Below, one piece after another: positions 1 through 64,000 of a stretch of DNA of 64,000 nt (position 1 is its first letter; each line of letters begins with the position of its first letter). The position numbers and the translations under genes are program-made. The notes below the pieces were generated by a model, which was given only the letters and a program-made list of their open reading frames with translations, was not told the DNA's origin and ran no database searches. The DNA is from Cymbidium sinense (Eukaryota; Streptophyta; Magnoliopsida; Asparagales; Orchidaceae), in the NCBI GenBank assembly GCA_021442155.1, contig CM038221.1, forward strand, positions 41,859,648-41,923,647, written 5' to 3'.

Positions 1-94
1 ACCAAAAATAGCCGAAGTAAACAATATTCAGTAATGACTCTATGGCTGTAGCAAATAAATACTCAATTTAACTATCAGTTTTCAGAAAACATAC

Positions 95-62846
<62,752 letters not shown>

Positions 62847-63446
62847 CTGCAAACATCACATCAAAGCAATTCCACCAGCAACAAAACTACAAAAAAATGG
62901 ATAACTAATATTTTTCCAATAAGGAGTTCAGTTTCGTGAAAGCATGACAGAGTTACAGAAAACATTGGATATGAAAGCCAAATTCATCATGAAAAAACTG
63001 AAACCTCTCAGTTTCTGTTTAGCGTCAATGACGTAGCACCAGTCCATTTAAATAAGTTATCAGGAAGATACCATCCAGAAGCATTAGACACAACAAGTAT
63101 CTAATCAGATGTTCATGACTGACACAGCGCAATGCCTAGATCTGACTGAGTTCAGGAATGGACTGTGATGCACGAGAATACAATGAATGGAACATAAAAG
63201 GGGCCTCAGGAATCTCTATTTATTTCTAAAGGCTCTCCAAACCTTCCTTGATCCAAATTTGCTTAAAGAAGGATTAATTACAGATGAAGTTGTGAATATA
63301 ATATCCAACTAAAATTTGTTGGATGGTTGTCCTTTCACACCAGGAAAAAGCTGTGCAAAATAAATAAGCCTCAAATCAATTCTAATGGGTTTTAAAAGGG
63401 CAATCAACATACGTGCAACCTACTCTCTTATTTGCAAGTGCCTTAC
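62847..63446. other. Intronic sequence upstream of exon W1
   Basis: No further NHX exon (expected FYYLPE) was found. Nothing else recognised. Confidence 0.5.
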
Positions 63447-63629
63447 CAAAAAGGTCTTGCAAGTAAAAGGTATCACGGGCAATCTGTAAGCCATTTAGAA
63501 GGTTTGGATCAATCAAAATTCATCACAAACTAATTCACTTTCAAATGATTTGATAATAAATTAGGACCTTACAGACTCAACAATGGGTTGGTTCCTAAGC
63601 CACCAACAGCCAGTCTCATACAGCTCTTC
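63447..63629 (-). other. Two linked exon-like segments of an unidentified protein
   Basis: Segment 63573-63629 encodes EELYETGCWWLRNQPIVES and segment 63447-63483 encodes IARDTFYLQDLFG. They are joined in phase 0 by an 89-nt GT-AG intron with good signals (gtaagg; ggcttacag). The second ends in phase 1 before gtaagg. They are on the NHX strand but do not fit NHX in sequence or phase. I do not recognise the protein; a captured gene fragment or an overlapping gene are both possible. Confidence 0.5.
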
Positions 63630-64000
63630 CTAAATGCTAAAAGCCAGTCAATCAAACTTGTTGAAATATATTTTGTTTCCATTTAATGAGGCTATTAAAT
63701 GCAACTTGTTCTTTGACTTCTTTACTTTTCATAGATATTGAAGGCTTCATTTTTACTCTCACTTTACCCAAGGCATACATAATTAGTGTTAGCTCCACTA
63801 TTATAAATTACAAGATTTTAAAACACCGATCAAACAGCTTAAACATTATTTTCCTTTCCAGTGAAAAATTAGCTTCGCCAAAGGCCCTGATTGGACTTCA
63901 ATTGAAATGGCATGAGCTGGGAGCATAAGTATTAGGCCAAGTAAAAAAATAACTTGTGAAAGTTCTAGATGCTTCACAAACTATGCTTACTCGAACAAGA
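63630..64000. other. Sequence at the window edge, nothing recognised
   Basis: The plus-strand open frame at 63686-63928 shows no domain. The NHX start exons are expected beyond this edge. Confidence 0.4.

Overview
The window is flowering-plant nuclear DNA: AT-rich, intron-dominated and heavily invaded by transposons. Its organising feature is one protein-coding gene on the minus strand. This gene runs through almost the whole window and continues past both edges. Eighteen consecutive coding exons (62846 down to 95, 1,110 nt) join in frame with no stop codon. They encode the membrane core of an endosomal Na+(K+)/H+ antiporter of the NHX5/NHX6 (CPA1) type. The start codon and first exons lie above 64000, and the C-terminal tail lies below position 1. 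The gene therefore exceeds 62.7 kb in genomic length, and less than 2% of that is coding.

Exons fall in clusters: 62.07-62.85 kb, 46.5-46.9 kb, 40.03-41.8 kb, a lone 20-nt microexon at 33.0 kb, and 0.1-0.38 kb. They are separated by introns of 15.2, 4.7, 7.0 and 32.6 kb. Three introns carry minor-spliceosome (U12-type) signals: a 109-nt AT-AA intron, a 1,079-nt AT-AC intron and a 6,988-nt GT-AG intron with a GTATCCTT donor. A 36-nt in-frame GT...AG segment in the N-terminal part is an odd splicing question.

The 32.6-kb intron (382-33019) is a stack of nested mobile elements. A minus-strand Ty3/gypsy element (RT at 13.4-13.8 kb, RNase H/integrase at 4.45-5.3 kb and 0.69-1.04 kb) is split by a solo LTR with a 5-bp target duplication. 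Four copies of this very long LTR family (3.4-5.3 kb each) occur at 1.05-4.45, 5.3-9.15, 13.9-19.1 and 23.1-27.4 kb, the last inverted. They carry arrays of perfect short hairpins with conserved loops and compensatory stem changes. A minus-strand Ty1/copia element (19.1-29.8 kb, with a primer-binding site) is split by a hAT transposon (20.19-28.51 kb). The hAT is itself split by a PIF/Harbinger-like element, by one of the long LTRs and by a 61-bp hairpin tandem array. An RTE LINE sits at 10.57-13.26 kb inside a possible CACTA element.

The other introns hold an internally deleted RTE LINE with a 13-bp target duplication (35.29-37.02 kb, inside a U12 intron), old RTE fragments, a copia fragment (44.1-44.85 kb), a 431-bp tandem duplication beside an exon (45.6-46.5 kb), a complete but decayed hAT element with terminal repeats (47.64-51.41 kb), a TGTAACACC-type LTR (51.47-53.82 kb), a 5'-truncated RTE LINE with a 19-bp target duplication (58.69-59.98 kb) and a 1.04-kb Harbinger-like element (60.86-61.90 kb). 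Two linked exon-like segments of an unidentified protein lie at 63.45-63.63 kb. Everything except the antiporter looks decayed or non-coding. No tRNA, rRNA or CRISPR was recognised by reading.
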